From: Setaria digitata
Lineage: Eukaryota > Nematoda > Chromadorea > Rhabditida > Setariidae
NCBI GenBank assembly: GCA_003640385.1
Contig: RCAB01000158.1
Location: forward strand, 1-64,000
Direction: 5' to 3'
DNA: 64,000 nt
In this document: one piece after another, positions 12,011 to 26,800 of the stretch
How positions within the stretch are numbered: the first letter of the stretch is position 1
Layout: each line of letters opens with the position of its first letter
Translations under genes and position numbers: made by a program
The notes under the pieces: generated by a model
Databases searched by the model: none
The model's input: the letters and a program-made list of their open reading frames with translations, nothing else
Told to the model about the DNA's origin: nothing

Positions 12011-15000
12011 NTTTTCCAGGATAAATAAATGGGGAATTACGAAAGCTTGTCTTTCCTGGAATTTTGTTTTGAATGCATTCCAAAATTGCAAATAAGCAAA
12101 CATTAAGAAAATGGAGATAAATTTGTATTATTAACAATTGAATACTGAATACTTAATTTTATGGCATTGGAATTTGAATATTCAAATATTTTAGTGATAA
12201 GAAAATGAAACATATTGAAAAATGTAAACAAAAAAGAGGAAAGCAAGCAAAATTTGTACGTAAATATGTTTTGACTCTGTATTAGTGTTTTGTAATCACT
12301 GTTTAACAGTGTTATCGAAAAATGAGATCTCATGATCAGTCTTAGTCTCAAACATTAATTTCTTTTTTTTTTTTAAGTCTAGACTGCTGTAAATCATAAA
12401 TTGTATTATTTATATTTAATGAGCTGCACAAGAATGTGTTAGTTAAACTATCAGAATTGATGGAGGAATATTTGAGTGCGATAATTCGATTAGATAACTC
12501 TTTCTATCTGAAGTTAGATAAGTAAATAAAAATGCCAGTGATACATTTTACACTTCGGATGAAGGTAAATAATTTTAAGTCTAGTCTGCTGTAAGTATTA
12601 AATTAATGACTAATTAAATTAGACATAGACTGGAGTACAAAACGGTAGGTGTCTATCATTGCTATCACTATCATTCTGCATTAGTAATTTCGATTATCAT
12701 TTAATAAAGTTTTTTACATTTTAAGTTATTGGACTTTTTTTTTTTTTTTTTTCAAAACATTACGGCTTATGATAAATGTTTTTACTTTTTCTTCATTCAA
12801 GCATATGCTAGCTGTGGTCAATCAATCAATTGATCAATCAATCAGTCAATCAATTGATTGACCATTCAATGGTCAATCAATCAGATGGAGTTGATAAAAA
12901 ATTTCAAGTGCGAAATTTTATCTATTAACAATTGCGTTTTCTTCCGAAACTGGCGCAAATGATCAAATAATTGAAGAAAAAAAAAAAAAGAAGACGAATA
13001 AAGCTTTTATCAATTTTAAAATTTTAAAATATCAAAAAGTTTCCTTTCCACTAATAGCAGCTTGAATAATAAAAAAGCGAAATGAATGGAGAAAATTTTA
13101 TCAATTTCAAAATTTTATAAATCAAAAATTTTCCTTTCTAGCAAACTGTTTTGAAGCATGCCATGACGTTTGTAAATTAGTGCTTCCAATGACATTCATT
13201 CATTTTCAAGGTCATTTTTATACAATCTACCATAGTAACATTATAATTTAATGAAAATTTTCGTCGTTCAATCAACAGATCAGATTGTGAGAAAAGATGA
13301 AAGGGATAAGGATGGAAAAGATGAATGAATTTTCATGCTTAGCAGCATCAACTCACTGTCAACAAATATTAATATGAAATTTTAGAAATTCCCTCCGATA
13401 AAGTGACCTTATTATTGTAAACTCATAAATATATATATATATATATATACTCTAACATATTTCTTTTGCTATTAATATTAATTCTGATTGTATAACCTAT
13501 CATTTGTACACCAAATCAGATAGTCAATAAGTGTTTCAGTGATTATCCCATTCAAAATATATGCGGTACCGATACGATTGATAAGCAATCTTCATCAGGT
13601 GATAGCAAATCAAAATTTCCTTCCCCTTCTTCTTCTTCTTCTTCTTCTTTCGTAATAATTACTTCTTTATATTTGAATTTCACTTTTAACATTCTTTAAC
13701 AGTGAGTTTTTCGTGTGGAAGTTTTTTTTTTTTTTTTTTCTTTGAAATGAAGCATTGAAAATGCTACTGCTATTCAATGAAATAGGAGCAATTTTGATTT
13801 TTTGCTTTTTTATTTTTTAAATTTCCTCTTTCACTTTTTTTTTCTCTCTCTCTCTCTCTCTCTCTCTTTTGCAGCATATCTTTGTCCTTTACAAATGACA
13901 TCATTCATTTATTTAACCTGAGAGTTTCTACAGTGAAATTAAAATTCCAGATGGATACATTGTAAAATTTTTTTCTTGCTTATTTGACGATCCTTGCTTT
14001 TCATTCATGCTAACTTTATGCTAAAGTTCACTTTTTTTTTTTCAAAGAAAAAAAAAAAACGTCAAAAAAAAAAGAAAAAAAAAAAAAAAAAAGGAAAACT
14101 CTCTTATTAAAAGGTTAACTTTATTGCCAAGGTATTTTGTAGAAAACTGATTCAACAAATTCCTTCTCATACACCTTTCCTCATAAAAATTTTCCATCCA
14201 TCAATGAATTGAAGCAATCTTTCTGGAGAAAGATCGAAATCGATCCGTCTCATTTCAATAGTTTTATGAAATATTTTTGCTTCCGGAATGTCCTTTTAAT
14301 TTGGTACCAATCAATTGATAAAAGTGATGGTGATTTTTCTCACCTTTTCATTCACCTTCTCTTTTTTTTTTTTTTTTTATTTGAGCATTTTAATTATTCA
14401 TTGTAAAGTTTTCTGCATTAATATAGCCTAAAAATTGTTCACCCTTACATGATTTGTGCTTTTTTTCTTTTTTTTTTTTTTAATTTTTTGAATAGTTTAA
14501 AATTCGAAGAATTTCACCAAACTTTTTCACTTTTTTAATTTGCCTTTTTCTTTTCATTTTGATCGTTCTGCTAATAGAAATTTCTTACTAATCAAATTTC
14601 ATTAAACTTATAAATAATCATTGCAATATGTGAAAATGATAGAAGATAAAGGTAAATTATAGCATTTTTCAGTGATCAGTTATGACTTTATTTACCGAAC
14701 TAATCGTAAACCAGTTACGAGTTCACTTACCGGAATAATCATAAACCGGTTGTGAGTCCATTTACCGGAATGGCCATAACGAATAGTCGTCTTTCAGCTT
14801 AAGTGAATTCGATATTTTAATTCTTCCAATTTAACTAAATAAATTCTAAATGAAGTTCAAAAGGGAAGGTTGACGTAATCTTACGTGTGATGTTTTTTCT
14901 CTCCTTGTCTCAAATTCAGTGAATAAATAATTCAAGCTGAAATACGAATTCGTAATTTTGACGTAACCTTAAACGTAACTGTTAATGTGATTCCTCAAGA

Positions 15001-15991
15001 TTAAGTAATTCTTACAGATTCTCACAGAATAATTTCCATTTAACTTAGGTAAATTTAGTAAGTTATTCGTAATTAATTAAAGTTCTGGAACTCTTCTTTA
15101 TTAACTATCGTTGAAAAATTCAACTTGCTTTATAATTAGATCATTTATTTCATAAAATACGGAATGTACCGATTCTATTACTAATTTTATTAATTATTAA
15201 AAAAAAATCGCAATCATCAATTGTTGTTAATTACCGAAAAAAAAAAAATTGGTAATGATTCTGCACAGCATAATTTACAGAATGCAGTTCTAGAAAGCTG
15301 AATAAGAATATCTAAGAAAAAATTTTTTTTTTGATAATGAGTAGTAATTAAAGAAAATAAGAACAGTAGCAGGTTGAAGGCATAGTATTCTAAGATTAAT
15401 TAGGCGAAAAAAAAAAAAAAAAGCAGCTTGATAAGAGTACGCTATTGTATGCAGTGACTGAAAATAATAATCTAAATCTATGTTCTCGAAAGTGGCAGAA
15501 AAATGATTTGATTTGAGAGTTGAACCTGAAGTTAGTGATACATGAAGACAGGTGCAAAATGTTAAAAGGGAATAAATATGTTTTCTGCTGTCAAGCATTG
15601 GTTTTAAAAATTTTAATAAAATAAAATAGAGGATGATAAATGGATGAAATTAGAAAAGGATGAAAGAAAAAAAAAAGTTAGGAAAAGCAAATAAAATTTT
15701 TTGTTCCAAATGAAAAACGTTTAAAAATAAAGAACACAACTTTGCACCAAACATGTTTCATGTTTAATCTAGCAAAATATTAGTTGATATCTATCTTGTC
15801 GACGATAATGAGAGAAATGATTCCTACATTTAAATGCAGCAATTAAAAATTCTAGATTTTTGTAGCAGCTAAATAAAACTACATAGTTGTAATTGTAGCT
15901 GTAGTGATACTACTGACAAATGCGCCAATTATCTCTCACATCACTAAATAACAATTGTTGTTTAATTAAAACTTTACCCAATGTATGTATG

Positions 15992-16022
<31 letters not shown>

Positions 16023-16270
16023 TTTTCTTTTTATGAAATAATAATTTAAATATTAATCATCAAGTGATGGTTCGATAATTTCGACTTTTTCTTTAAAATT
16101 AAAAACTTTTTTAATTCCCTTCTTTTTCTTTTTCTTTTTTTTTTTTTTTTTTTGAAATCAAAATTCTTCACTGACAATATAGCAATACTATGCTACTTCT
16201 GATCAGTGTAATAAATTTTTTTTTTTTTTTGCATTTTCCATTAAATCAAAATTTTCTTTCTTGCTTTCTT

Positions 16271-16303
<33 letters not shown>

Positions 16304-16629
16304 AAAAAGAATTTGTACAAATAAGCGTAAAAATCTTAAGAAAAAAGATAGGAAAGAAAGAATAATTACGTAAGTAAAAAAAAAAACACCTAAAATACTA
16401 ATTATATAATTAGACAGATCCGACATACTAATTTCATCATTAATAAGAAGATCTGGAGTATAATTACTCAATTAGGAAAAGAATAAAAGTGAAAATTTTT
16501 TGCTTCTTACTCAAGCTGATCTTAAAAATGCAGAAAGATGCTGCTGAAATAAATTGAATCTTCTTGCAACTAATCTTCTTCACCTATCACGGATAGCATT
16601 TTTGTCTAGAATCCGAAAGAATTTGATGA
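9880..16629. other. Intergenic spacer between the two transporter copies
   Basis: About 6.7 kb with no supportable gene. It holds long A/T runs (one with a single N at 12011), a TCAATCAA-rich inverted repeat (12815-12884), a (TTC)n tract near 13626-13648, a (CT)n tract at about 13843-13868 and (AT)n tracts near 13430-13449 and 15984-16020. No relic of a third transporter copy was recognised. Confidence 0.6.
12815..12884. repeat. TCAATCAA-rich inverted repeat
   Basis: TGGTCAATCAATCAATTG at 12815 is matched by its approximate reverse complement ending CAATTGATTGACCA at 12864, followed by another GGTCAATCAATCAG. It could form a hairpin, and also looks like expansion of an AATC unit. Confidence 0.7.
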
Positions 16630-16636
16630 ATTTCAG
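16630..16636 (+). promoter_or_regulatory. Candidate spliced-leader acceptor for transporter B
   Basis: ATTTCAG ends at 16636, eleven bases before the ATG at 16648, mirroring the arrangement at copy A. Confidence 0.45.
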
Positions 16637-16647
16637 CTCCAAAAACT

Positions 16648-19600
16648 ATGCCACATACGATTCATCCGGCTGATATCGTTGTAACAGCAACCGGAAGAAC
16701 TGAATCGACCGGCGGTGATACATTCAAGTTATCCGATTTGCAATCATGCCGAAAATATATCACCTTTCTAACTCTTGTCTATTTCTTGATGGTACTCACG
16801 CAAGTATGCAATCTTTTGTTCATGACATTTGCTGGTTAGTTCAAATTTCAATTTTTGTATTTTGTAATTATTCAAAGGATACTTTTTATGAACATCTGAA
16901 TTGACAATTGAATATGATTGCTTTGTTATAATTAGCCTAAATTTTTCATAAATTGTTTAATTTTTTATGAAATTTCTACAAACTTACAATTTATATTATA
17001 TTCAATATATTACAATATATTTTATTACAATATATTTTATTACAATATTATTTATTATTATTTATTTATTATATTATTTATTAATATTATTTATTAATAT
17101 TAATATTATTTATTTATTATTTACTACAATATATTACAATATTACAATATATTCAATTACAATATATATATTGTAATTGAAAAAAAAATTATATATATAT
17201 ATAATTTGTATATTTGCTGTTTTTTTTTTTATTTTTCTACAACTGTAATATTTTGCTCTGATCGGTTGCAACCGATTACGAGACAACGAATCATTTACAG
17301 TTTTAGTTCATTTTGGTGAATTTTTTGAAAATTTCGAAAATTGAAATTTTTTTTTGTTGAAAAATTTTGGAAGCAGAAATTATCGCTGCCAATAATTAAT
17401 TGCATTTCATCTGAGGTATCAAGAAATTTCTCCACTAATAATAACTAATTTACTGCAAACATTTAATGAATTTAATCTAAACTAAAAATGAAGCAATAAA
17501 AGAGTCTTGCAATGAAAAAAAAAGAAAGGATGAAGTAATGAGAATTGTTATTTTCTAAAATTAAATTTATCCAAAAATTTCAGATCGAAAGGCAACCGTG
17601 AAAGATTTCTGTCAAAATCGGTATCCGGAATATATAGCATCAAAGAATTGCTCATCAAATGGCTCCTGTTGGGTGTTCATTAATGAGTCCAAAATACTCT
17701 GTGCCTCAAGTCACTATGATTTTATTCCAATTCGAAATAATGTATGTTAGTTAGTTTGAAATATTAATTGAAGTTATAAGAAGTAGAAGTATACAGTCTC
17801 TTTCTTTTTTTTTAAGACTGAATATTTGATTAAATTTTTTTTTTTTTAGAGAAATCGAAATTTTCTTAATAGCATATCAAAGAATTTAATTTTAGTAGGA
17901 AATGAAAAGATTCAAAGAGTGGAAGGTGATAAATTGTTAGTGAGTGATAATAATTTGAAAGTGAAAGGTGTTTTAGCCAATATCATGCTAGCAAAAAGCA
18001 TTTTAAGTCTGAGGAAGCAAGATTCTAAAGACCAATTTTAAAAACTTAATTTTTTTTTAGAAGACAATGTGATATGATAGATTATCAACAGAGGTGTTAA
18101 AGAGATAACTGGGACGATAACGAAAAAATAATAAAAGTGATAATAAATATTATAACAATGAAGCTGAAAGTGATATAATTAATAATAATTTTTTATCACA
18201 AAATAATGAAGAAATAAATAAATTATTAAAATTTCAGTTTGAAGTACCAACTGAATATGTCAAACTTGGCACCACACTGCAAAATGTTGGCTTAATGATT
18301 GGAGCAATCGTTGCCGGTAATCTGGCTGATATCTATGGTCGAAAAAAGGTTCATTATGAGCTATTTTATAAAATTAAAATTCTAACAATAAATTTTTTAT
18401 TATTGCAAAAATTCACAAAATTTTTGAAAGCTTTCCTAGTTTGAAAATAGATAGCTTTTATAAACTTTTAGCTGAAACAAATTGTTGGTCTATCTTTTCG
18501 TCGTATCTGAAATTGATCACGATAAATCTCTATAATTCGAATCTCTTTCAACATATAATTTAATTCATGAATTTGCTATTAGCTGCTATTATAATCCAAA
18601 TCAAATGTCAACAATGTTAATCTAAAATTGACAATTTTTCTAGAAGAATCTGAAGTTAGCAATTTCTAGATTCTGTTAATTGGAACTGCCGGAATGATGC
18701 TATCACTGTTAGCAACATCTTTTGCACCATCATTTATCATATTCACTTTTCTTCGCTTTCTTGATATGTTTTTCACCGGTGGAAAGCATTGGTTAGCAAG
18801 TTTCATTAGCATTAATTAATGTGTCATTTCTAATTAATCATTGAGTCTGTGCACTCCACTTATAATTTTAAAAACACAAACTTTGAAATTGTTCAACATA
18901 CTACATATTCATTTTGTCATTTATCATCTGCCTAAACGAAACAAATCACAAATTTTAAAATATAAAATAAATTAAATGATAACAAATGATAGCGATTAAT
19001 TTTCATTTAGCGTCAGTAATCCGTATTTTATGGAAAATTTGCCGGATAAGCATCGGATGTGGATGGCAACAGTGATAACTTATTCACCAAACTATATCAT
19101 CTTATCCGGTATTGCTTACCTGTGCAAAGATTGGAAGACACTCTCACGAGTAGCTGCAGGATTAACCCTTCTACCACTGATAATGATTCCGTTAGTTCTT
19201 TAAATTTTTGCTTTTCTCTTTCTCTTTCTTATTTGAAGTGATAAGAAGAACAAATTTCAGTGATAATAATACCCCTTTTTTTTTAAATCCTTTAACTTAT
19301 CACTCGTAGAGTTTATAGTTATCATGCATAAATTTACATGATGCTTTCACAGATATCTAAAAGATACACCACGTTGGCTAATTAAAAAAGGTCGAGGAAA
19401 AGAAGCCGCAAAAGCAGCAGTTTATATTAAAAAATGGGACGAGAAAATAACACCTGAAAAAGCGAAACATATAACTTATATTGTTGAAAAATCCGCTCAA
19501 GAAGAGGTCAAATTTTATGCTATTTTTTTGTTTTTTGTCTTTTAAGTGAAAAGAATTTAAGCAAAAAAGAAAAATGAAAAGTTTAAAATTTAATTTATTT

Positions 19601-21279
19601 TATGTTTTGTTTTGTTTTGTAAAAAATTATTTATTTCAAAAAAAATTTAAAAATTTTTTAAAATTTTTATTTTAATTTAATTTTAATTTAAAAATAAAAA
19701 TGAAAATAAAATAAAAAATTTTAAAATTTAAAAAAAAAAAAAATTATTTCAGATGGAAAAATCAAACAAAACATCTCGAAACTACTACTTCTATCATTTA
19801 TTCACAGATCGTAAATTGGGCAGCTATGCAATTGTTTTTGCTGTCAGCCTGTATATTTCTAATATTTATTTATTTTTTTCTCTTCACCTAATTTTGTTAT
19901 ATTTAATTTTTTCTAGAAAAAAAAAAAAAAAAAACACTGTCATTAAATTTTATAAAAATTGCAAAAAATAAATAATATAAATTGTTCTATTCTGATAATT
20001 GAAATTTAAACAATAAGTTTCAGCAATTTCTAATAATAAATAATTTAAATTAATTTTTAAAATTCAATTTTCGTTTCAATTTTTAAAGATTTTCGACAAG
20101 TTTCATCAGCTATGGAATAGCCTATAACATGGACGCATTAGCTGGCTCAGTTTACGTCAACGTGATCATTCTTGGCATTGCACGTTACGCTATCAATATC
20201 ATTGCTGCTGCGCTAGAATTTACGATCCAACGTGTTGGCCGACGTTTGTTGCACTGTGTTGCAGCTGGCTTTATTGTACTTACGATGGGAGTAATTTTTA
20301 TCATCTATTTATTATCATGTACGTATCTTTTGGTCTAAGCTAGATAAGTGAACTTTTAGACACGAATGCAAGATAGATAAGTAAGTTTTTGTGAAAAATG
20401 AAGTTAGCGAGTGAAATACTTTTAGGACCTATTATTTCTTTAAATTAAAATATATATTTTTAATGCAGAAATGAAATTTAAATGATTACTAATTATTTAA
20501 ATTACTCATTCTTTTTTTTTTTTTTTCAATCATTTTAGTTGGAGCTCTAAAATGAAGAATGTAATCATATCAAAGAGAATTGAAATAAGTTTTTGATTAA
20601 GTTTTTTTTTTTTTTTTTTTTTTTTTTGAAATTGATGGAAAAAAGAAATGATTTTGAAAATAATTTTTAGAAAATGAAATTTTATTGAATGTTTATTTTT
20701 ACGCTATACACTTTCGAGAAGGTAATTTCTTTTCAGGGCGCCGAATTGAGGAATATAAAATAACTGTTAAAGCTGGTGGAGAAGGTAAATTAGCAACTAA
20801 TTAATGTTTAGCAGAATTAATATCTTGCAATTTTCTAATTATAGGATATTATGTGTAATTACAATAAAGGATAATTTTAGAAAATTGATAATGATAAGTA
20901 ATTAATTAGTGGAGAGGTATAATTGCTCGAAGAGTTGCCGTATAGTCCATTAGAGTGCTATTCAGGTGATCCAACGATTCAGGCAATAGTTGCCTTTACT
21001 CGTTATGCATCATTATTTGCTGCCGCAATGTGCACCGAACTATTCGTCTTAGATTCTGTTCAACCAACTGAACTGTTTCCGACACCGGTTCGCAGTGCCG
21101 GAATTGCATTCATTCAAACATTTAATCGTCTTGGAACAATTGTCAGTCCACTTGTTTTCATACCGGTATGATTATAATTAGAAGAAATAATTATTTCATT
21201 AATTTTTTAGCAACTCTTTTATAACTAATTTTTGGCACTGAAAAAAAAAAAAAAAAAAGAAACAAACGAATTAATTTTT

Positions 21280-21316
<37 letters not shown>

Positions 21317-21537
21317 GCAAACATTGGCCACCAGCACCATTTCTTCTGATGTTCATCACAAGTATGGCTGATTTCCTACTCTACTTCTTTCTTGTACCCG
21401 AAACTCGTGGCAAAAAATTGCCCGATAATATGCCCGGCGAAGAACCGGAAAAAGAAGAACTAACTTCCCGTAAAGCTGCCACTAATTCGCCAACACTCAA
21501 AAATATTCACAATATTAAATTGGACACAACCTACTGA
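16648..21537 (+). CDS. SLC22-type MFS transporter, tandem copy B
   Basis: Eleven exons: 16648-16834, 17584-17741, 18238-18348, 18670-18791, 19011-19190, 19353-19506, 19753-19850, 20089-20318, 20737-20784, 20966-21165, 21316-21537; 569 residues. Exons 2-10 have exactly the lengths of copy A (158, 111, 122, 180, 154, 98, 230, 48, 200). Landmarks are GNLADIYGRKK, GTAGMM at the next segment, DTPRWLIKKGRG, ELFPTPVRSAG and PETRGKKLPD. The loop after the first membrane segment keeps the same four Cys as copy A, with different glycosylation sequons. The C-terminal tail is only about 33 residues and ends NIKLDTTY. Intron 7 ends in TTTAAAG, where copy A has TTTTTAG at the same position. Substrate unknown; likely plasma membrane. 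Confidence 0.87.
16967..17215. repeat. AT low-complexity tract in intron 1 of copy B
   Basis: Runs of TATTTTATTACAATATA-like units, self-complementary in places. They create an open frame of Ile/Tyr/Leu that is not a gene. Confidence 0.75.
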
Positions 21538-23440
21538 ATAATTCGATATACAGCTAAAAATTTCCAGTAATCTATTCCTGTAGTAGTAGAAGAAAAAGAA
21601 AAAAAAGAAAAAAAAAAAAAGCAGAAGAAGAGAAAAGAAAATGAAAATACAAAATTTACTGTCAATTTTTTTTTTTCATAGAAAATTGTTAATGCAGTGC
21701 AATTACATATATCAATTTATCATTTCCTTCTGATTGATTACTTTTAGCGTTTGTTATTTATCATAAATGAGAGTACTAACAGATGATTATCAGCTACTGA
21801 TCCATCCGGTTTGCTCTTCTTCACTGCAAGAAAAATTCTGTTTGCAACCGGAAATCTGTTATAAATTCATTTTGTTTCCATATGCTTATCAGGAAGCAAT
21901 TGTAAAATGGCAAATATTTCAGTGGTCTTTTTTTTTTTTTTTTTTTTACAATTTCATTTATTCCTGCTAAACATATTTATAAGCAGCTTCGCGTGTCATT
22001 TTAATCGTTAGGAAATGTTTTATTTCGGAAGGCTAAGAAATATGAGTTTTTGAATTTCCGTTAATTTTGCTAAATTAATTAATTAATTGAGAATTATCGG
22101 ATGTTCTACAATTTTCAACGGTGAAAAAAATTTTTTTATATTTGTAACTAATTTATGGAAGTTTTATTTTCAATGAAAAAAAGTGTCACTGTGATAGTTA
22201 TGCTTTGAAGATTGCTAAATTTGTATTGAAATTGGATGAGTAAAATTTCTTGGAAATTAATTATTCTTACAGTTTCAAATGAAAATTTGGAGTTTTTTTT
22301 TTTTTAGTTTCATTTTTTTCGTTCAGGATGTTTTTATATTAATATATTATAACATGTATTAAAATAAAACTGATCATTCAATCCTGTTGGCTTTAGCTTC
22401 AGCGCAATGTTAAAATTACTTCACTTTCACATAAAGTTACGTGAACTGATATTAGGAGGATATTTTTTTTTTTTTTTTTGATAAAAACTGCTTCTTTCTC
22501 ATAGCATGAAAGCATAAATTTCCCTATATTTTCATCACTGATAATTAATTAATGATGAATGTGAAACAATTTTAATTGCATTTTCAATCAACTTTTTAAC
22601 AAAATTACAAATAAATTGCAATTGAAGAAGGTAATTTCGGAATTTCCTTCGTTGGGAATGAAGTAAAGAACTGATAAAATGATTAACAGCTTCGACTTGT
22701 GGCCTTCTGTGTTGCTGTTTCATCAACTTATCACCACTATTATCATTTATTTATGCATATTAGACATTCAATCTCGATGCATTTTATTTTCAGTTTTTAT
22801 TGCTATCGTTTTATACTTTTGTATGCTTCTATTTGAGAAAGTGAAAGTGAAATTTTGAACGGAAATTTATTGATCATTATGGATTGTAATTAATTGCAAA
22901 AAGAAAAAAAAAATTAAATAAGAAGAAACTTAAGGTGATGGAATGAAAAAGAAATTATCTCTTTCCTTTTTGGCTCTTTTTTTTTTAGGCTGTGTAGATG
23001 AAAAAAACCTTAAAAGTATTTAATTTTTTGAATTAAAAAAAAAAAAGTAATAAAAGCCGATTACGTCTTTTTTTTTCTTTGCTAAGATCGTAAGCTAGAC
23101 AAGTATATATAACGATCTAGTTAGTGAGAAATGGGCATCGAGCTAGATCAGCTGTTGCAGTCAGTTGAGGTGATTCGTTGCTTAGAAGAAAGTTGAAGTT
23201 GGACCTCAAACAAACTTCCAATGATCACAACTTCGGTCAGCAGTTCATTTTACTAATTCACAAATTAGCTTCATTTTTACATCGAAATGATTGCAAATTA
23301 TTGCTTAAATTTTCATTCTTACTTTTTTTTTGTTTTCATTATTATATTTTAAATTTTTGTTATTACAATGTCAAAAAGAAATTATCAAAAAAAAAAAATT
23401 TTTTTTTTTGAGCAAATAAGCACAGTATTTTTAGAAGCTG

Positions 23441-23471
<31 letters not shown>

Positions 23472-23816
23472 CCAAGCATTTTAATATTCATTTTTATATT
23501 TTCATCGTTAAAAAGTTATATTTTATAATTTTAAATTTTAAATTGTTCTTAAATCAAGAAAAAGAAAAAAACTTATATATATAAGTTTTATATATATATA
23601 TATTTCTCTATCGAACTTAGCCCTATTTATTAAAAAAAAAAGAAAAAGGATGACAGATGATAGATTTGATCCTTAAGTTCAAGGACTTTTATCCTCTTCT
23701 TTATCAGATAATTATCAGTTTCTGATCGGTAACTATGATACCTCTTCTCTTGTCAAAGAACGGAAAAAAACGTTGACTGACCATTCATTTAGAAGTTGCT
23801 AAACTTCCATATTTCT
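21538..23816. other. Intergenic, no gene seen
   Basis: About 2.3 kb of AT-rich sequence with poly(T)/poly(A) runs at 21929-21947, 22466-22480 and 23441-23468. The short open frames here have no homology I recognise. Confidence 0.55.
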
Positions 23817-23823
23817 AAATTAG
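23817..23823 (+). promoter_or_regulatory. Candidate spliced-leader acceptor for PPT1
   Basis: AAATTAG ends five bases before the ATG at 23829. Confidence 0.35.
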
Positions 23824-23828
23824 CTTAA

Positions 23829-26800
23829 ATGCAATCATTGCAAGTGGTGCCTAAATGTCTATTTTTGATTATTTGGCTGCTATCATTCGCATCTGCTACA
23901 ATCAATTCTAATTCGGTGTTGCAATTTCTCGAAAAAATATCCGGTAATGTGGAACCAATTCCAATTGTCATGTGGCATGGCATGGGTATACATTTCTTTT
24001 CCTCTTTCGTTTTTTTTTTTTTTTTTATTTTTATTTTTTTTTAAATTTAAATAATTCTTTTCATAGAATAATTTATCACAAAAGTTTCATTGTATGTTGA
24101 CATTTCACTTTTCATAGAGGACTAACTTTTAGCAAATGTGTAGTTATATACGTTTGCTAATACATACACGTACGTGAACACGTGTTATATACGCAGCATT
24201 ACGTATACATTATTTCATATTTGATCGATGAAATTTTTGAATTATATGACAGTTCTTGAATGATATGGCAATTCCTGAACTGTATGACTTGAATTATATG
24301 ACACGCCATCCATCATGTTTGTAACATTCGAGAAAATGTGCTAGATGACTGAGGTCCGTTGAAAAGTTCAGAAAGTTAGGAAATGTAAAGAAATTCGGGA
24401 AAAAAGTTTTCTTCATTATTTGGCTATTATAAACTTTTTTTTGCATTTTAAAAAACATTTTGGAAGAAATTTTCAGGTGACAGCTGTTGCAATCCACTAA
24501 GCTTGGGACGAATGACGAAATTGCTGAAGGAAAATATTCCAAACGTTTACATTTATTCAGTGATGATAGGTTCTAATGTTATAATGGTTTGTTATTTTCA
24601 CTAATTTGAATTTTAATCCTGATTCATCATATTTTTTCCATAACTAGTGGCAACGATTGGTTTTTCAGGATACAGAGCATGGATTCTTCGGGAATGTAAA
24701 CGATCAGGTAGCAGAAGTATGTCAAATGATACAGAAAGATGAGAAATTGAAAAATGGATATAATTCTATTGGTTTCTCACAGGGAGCACAATTTTTGTAC
24801 TTTTAATTTACTAATTATGCTACTTTTAATAACTAATTATGCTTTACGAATATTCTTCTCACAATATTGATCTGTTTTTAGTAAGCCATAGCTGATAGCG
24901 TTAATCAATCAAGATTGATAATATTTATCATTAGCTATTGCAAATAGTTTCAAATTATCAATTCCTGTCGCTTTTTCGCATCAAAATTATTTTTCTTTAT
25001 TGAGAAGACTTTTTTTTTTCATATCGATAGATAGCATTTTTAAAATTAATTTTTCATTAAAACAAACATTACAACGAATTTTCAATATTTATTATCAGAA
25101 TAAAACATAAATTAAATTTAATAATTGAAAAAAAAAATATTTCTTTAGGAAAGAAATTGCATATTTATACACAAAATGTAATAATTATATGTAGTTATTT
25201 ATTTATTAATTTTTGTTTACGATTAAGTTAGAAATAATTATAGGCGTGCAGTGGCACAACGTTGTCCAGTTCCACCGATGAAAAATTTAATTTCATTAGG
25301 TGGACAACATCAGGGAGTTTTTGGGCTACCGTTGTGTCCTGCCGAAAGTTACATCTGTGATCGGGTACGAAATCTTCTAGAATGGGGTGCATATGTTGGT
25401 TTCGTCCAAAATACGTTTGTTTCTTTGGCTTTAATTTTTTTTGATTTTAAGTTTATCACTCGAAACATAATACTAATTTTTTTTTTTTCCTAAATTCTTG
25501 TAAATTTTTTAATCAAAAAATTTTAATTAGACTGTTTACCAGTGATGTGGCTAATTTTATCAAATTAGCAATTAATTCATTAGGTTTGCACGTTGTTATC
25601 AAATTTAAGGATAGTCCAGGCGCAATATTGGCATGATCCTTTGGATGAAGCAGCTTATCGACAAAATAGCATTTTTCTTGCCGATATCAACAATGAAAGA
25701 GTATTGCTATTTTGCTTTCTTTCTCTCTCTTTTTTTTTGTTTCTGAATTATAAAATTTGATTTTAAATTAAAGTATTTTGAAGATGATATAGCGCTAAAA
25801 ACATCAAATTGATTGTTTTAAAGTTTTAGAATCTAAATGAGACATACAAAGCGAACTTATTGAAATTGGAAAATTTGGTACTGGTGAAATATCTGAATGA
25901 TACAATGGTGGTACCAAAAGAATCTGCGGTAGAGTGTTTTTATTTATTGTATAAATTTATTTATTCTTTCAGTGAAATAAACATACAGTGAGCTAAGGTA
26001 ATATACCGTATGCTAATTAACAGATAATTACATTTTTTTTTTTTTATTTTAGGAATATTTTATCACTGATATACTGATAACTCCAGTATTGAAGTAGTAA
26101 TTCCATTTTACTCCTAATTAATGTTACTCTCTTAGTTTTTGATCATTATCTTATAATAGTTTTGCATTTTACTTTCCATTACTACTGCTAAAAATGTCTT
26201 ACTTAATCTTAGCAAAAACGAATTTTCGAAAGATTAAACTTGTCAAAGCTATGTGACATATGTGTTATTGTCTTGAAGTCACTTTGAGTTTTTTAAAATA
26301 TCATCAAAATTAATCAATTTCCTCAGTATTTGTGGGGAGAAAAAAGGTCAAATTACGAATGTTCTCCTCTCAGTTTTTGAATCTAATAATTATTATAGTG
26401 GTTCGAATATTATCAGGAAAACGACACATCAAAAATCGTTCCTCTTCAGCAATCAAAAATTTACAAGGAGGTTTGAGAAGTTTCTTTTTTCCAGCAAAAA
26501 ATGTTCACTTATTTAAAATTTTTTGTTTCTCATTATTAATAACAATGGGAGAAATGGAAAAAAAGAGATATAATAAAGTGATGATAAAGTAATTTTGAAA
26601 AAATATTAACTAAAATGTTTCAAGAAATATATATATATGTTGATCAAATGAATGTTTTTTTTTAATCAGGAATTAAAATAAATATTAAAAATTAGAAATG
26701 TTTTAGTTAGCTAAATTAAAATTTATAATTTTAGGATCGCATTGGCCTACGACAATTATTTGAAAATGAGCGATTACACTTTTTGGCTTTCGATGGACAG

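Noticed and set aside
16967..17176. Ile/Tyr/Leu-rich 69-codon open frame
   Set aside because: It lies inside intron 1 of transporter B and is AT low-complexity sequence.
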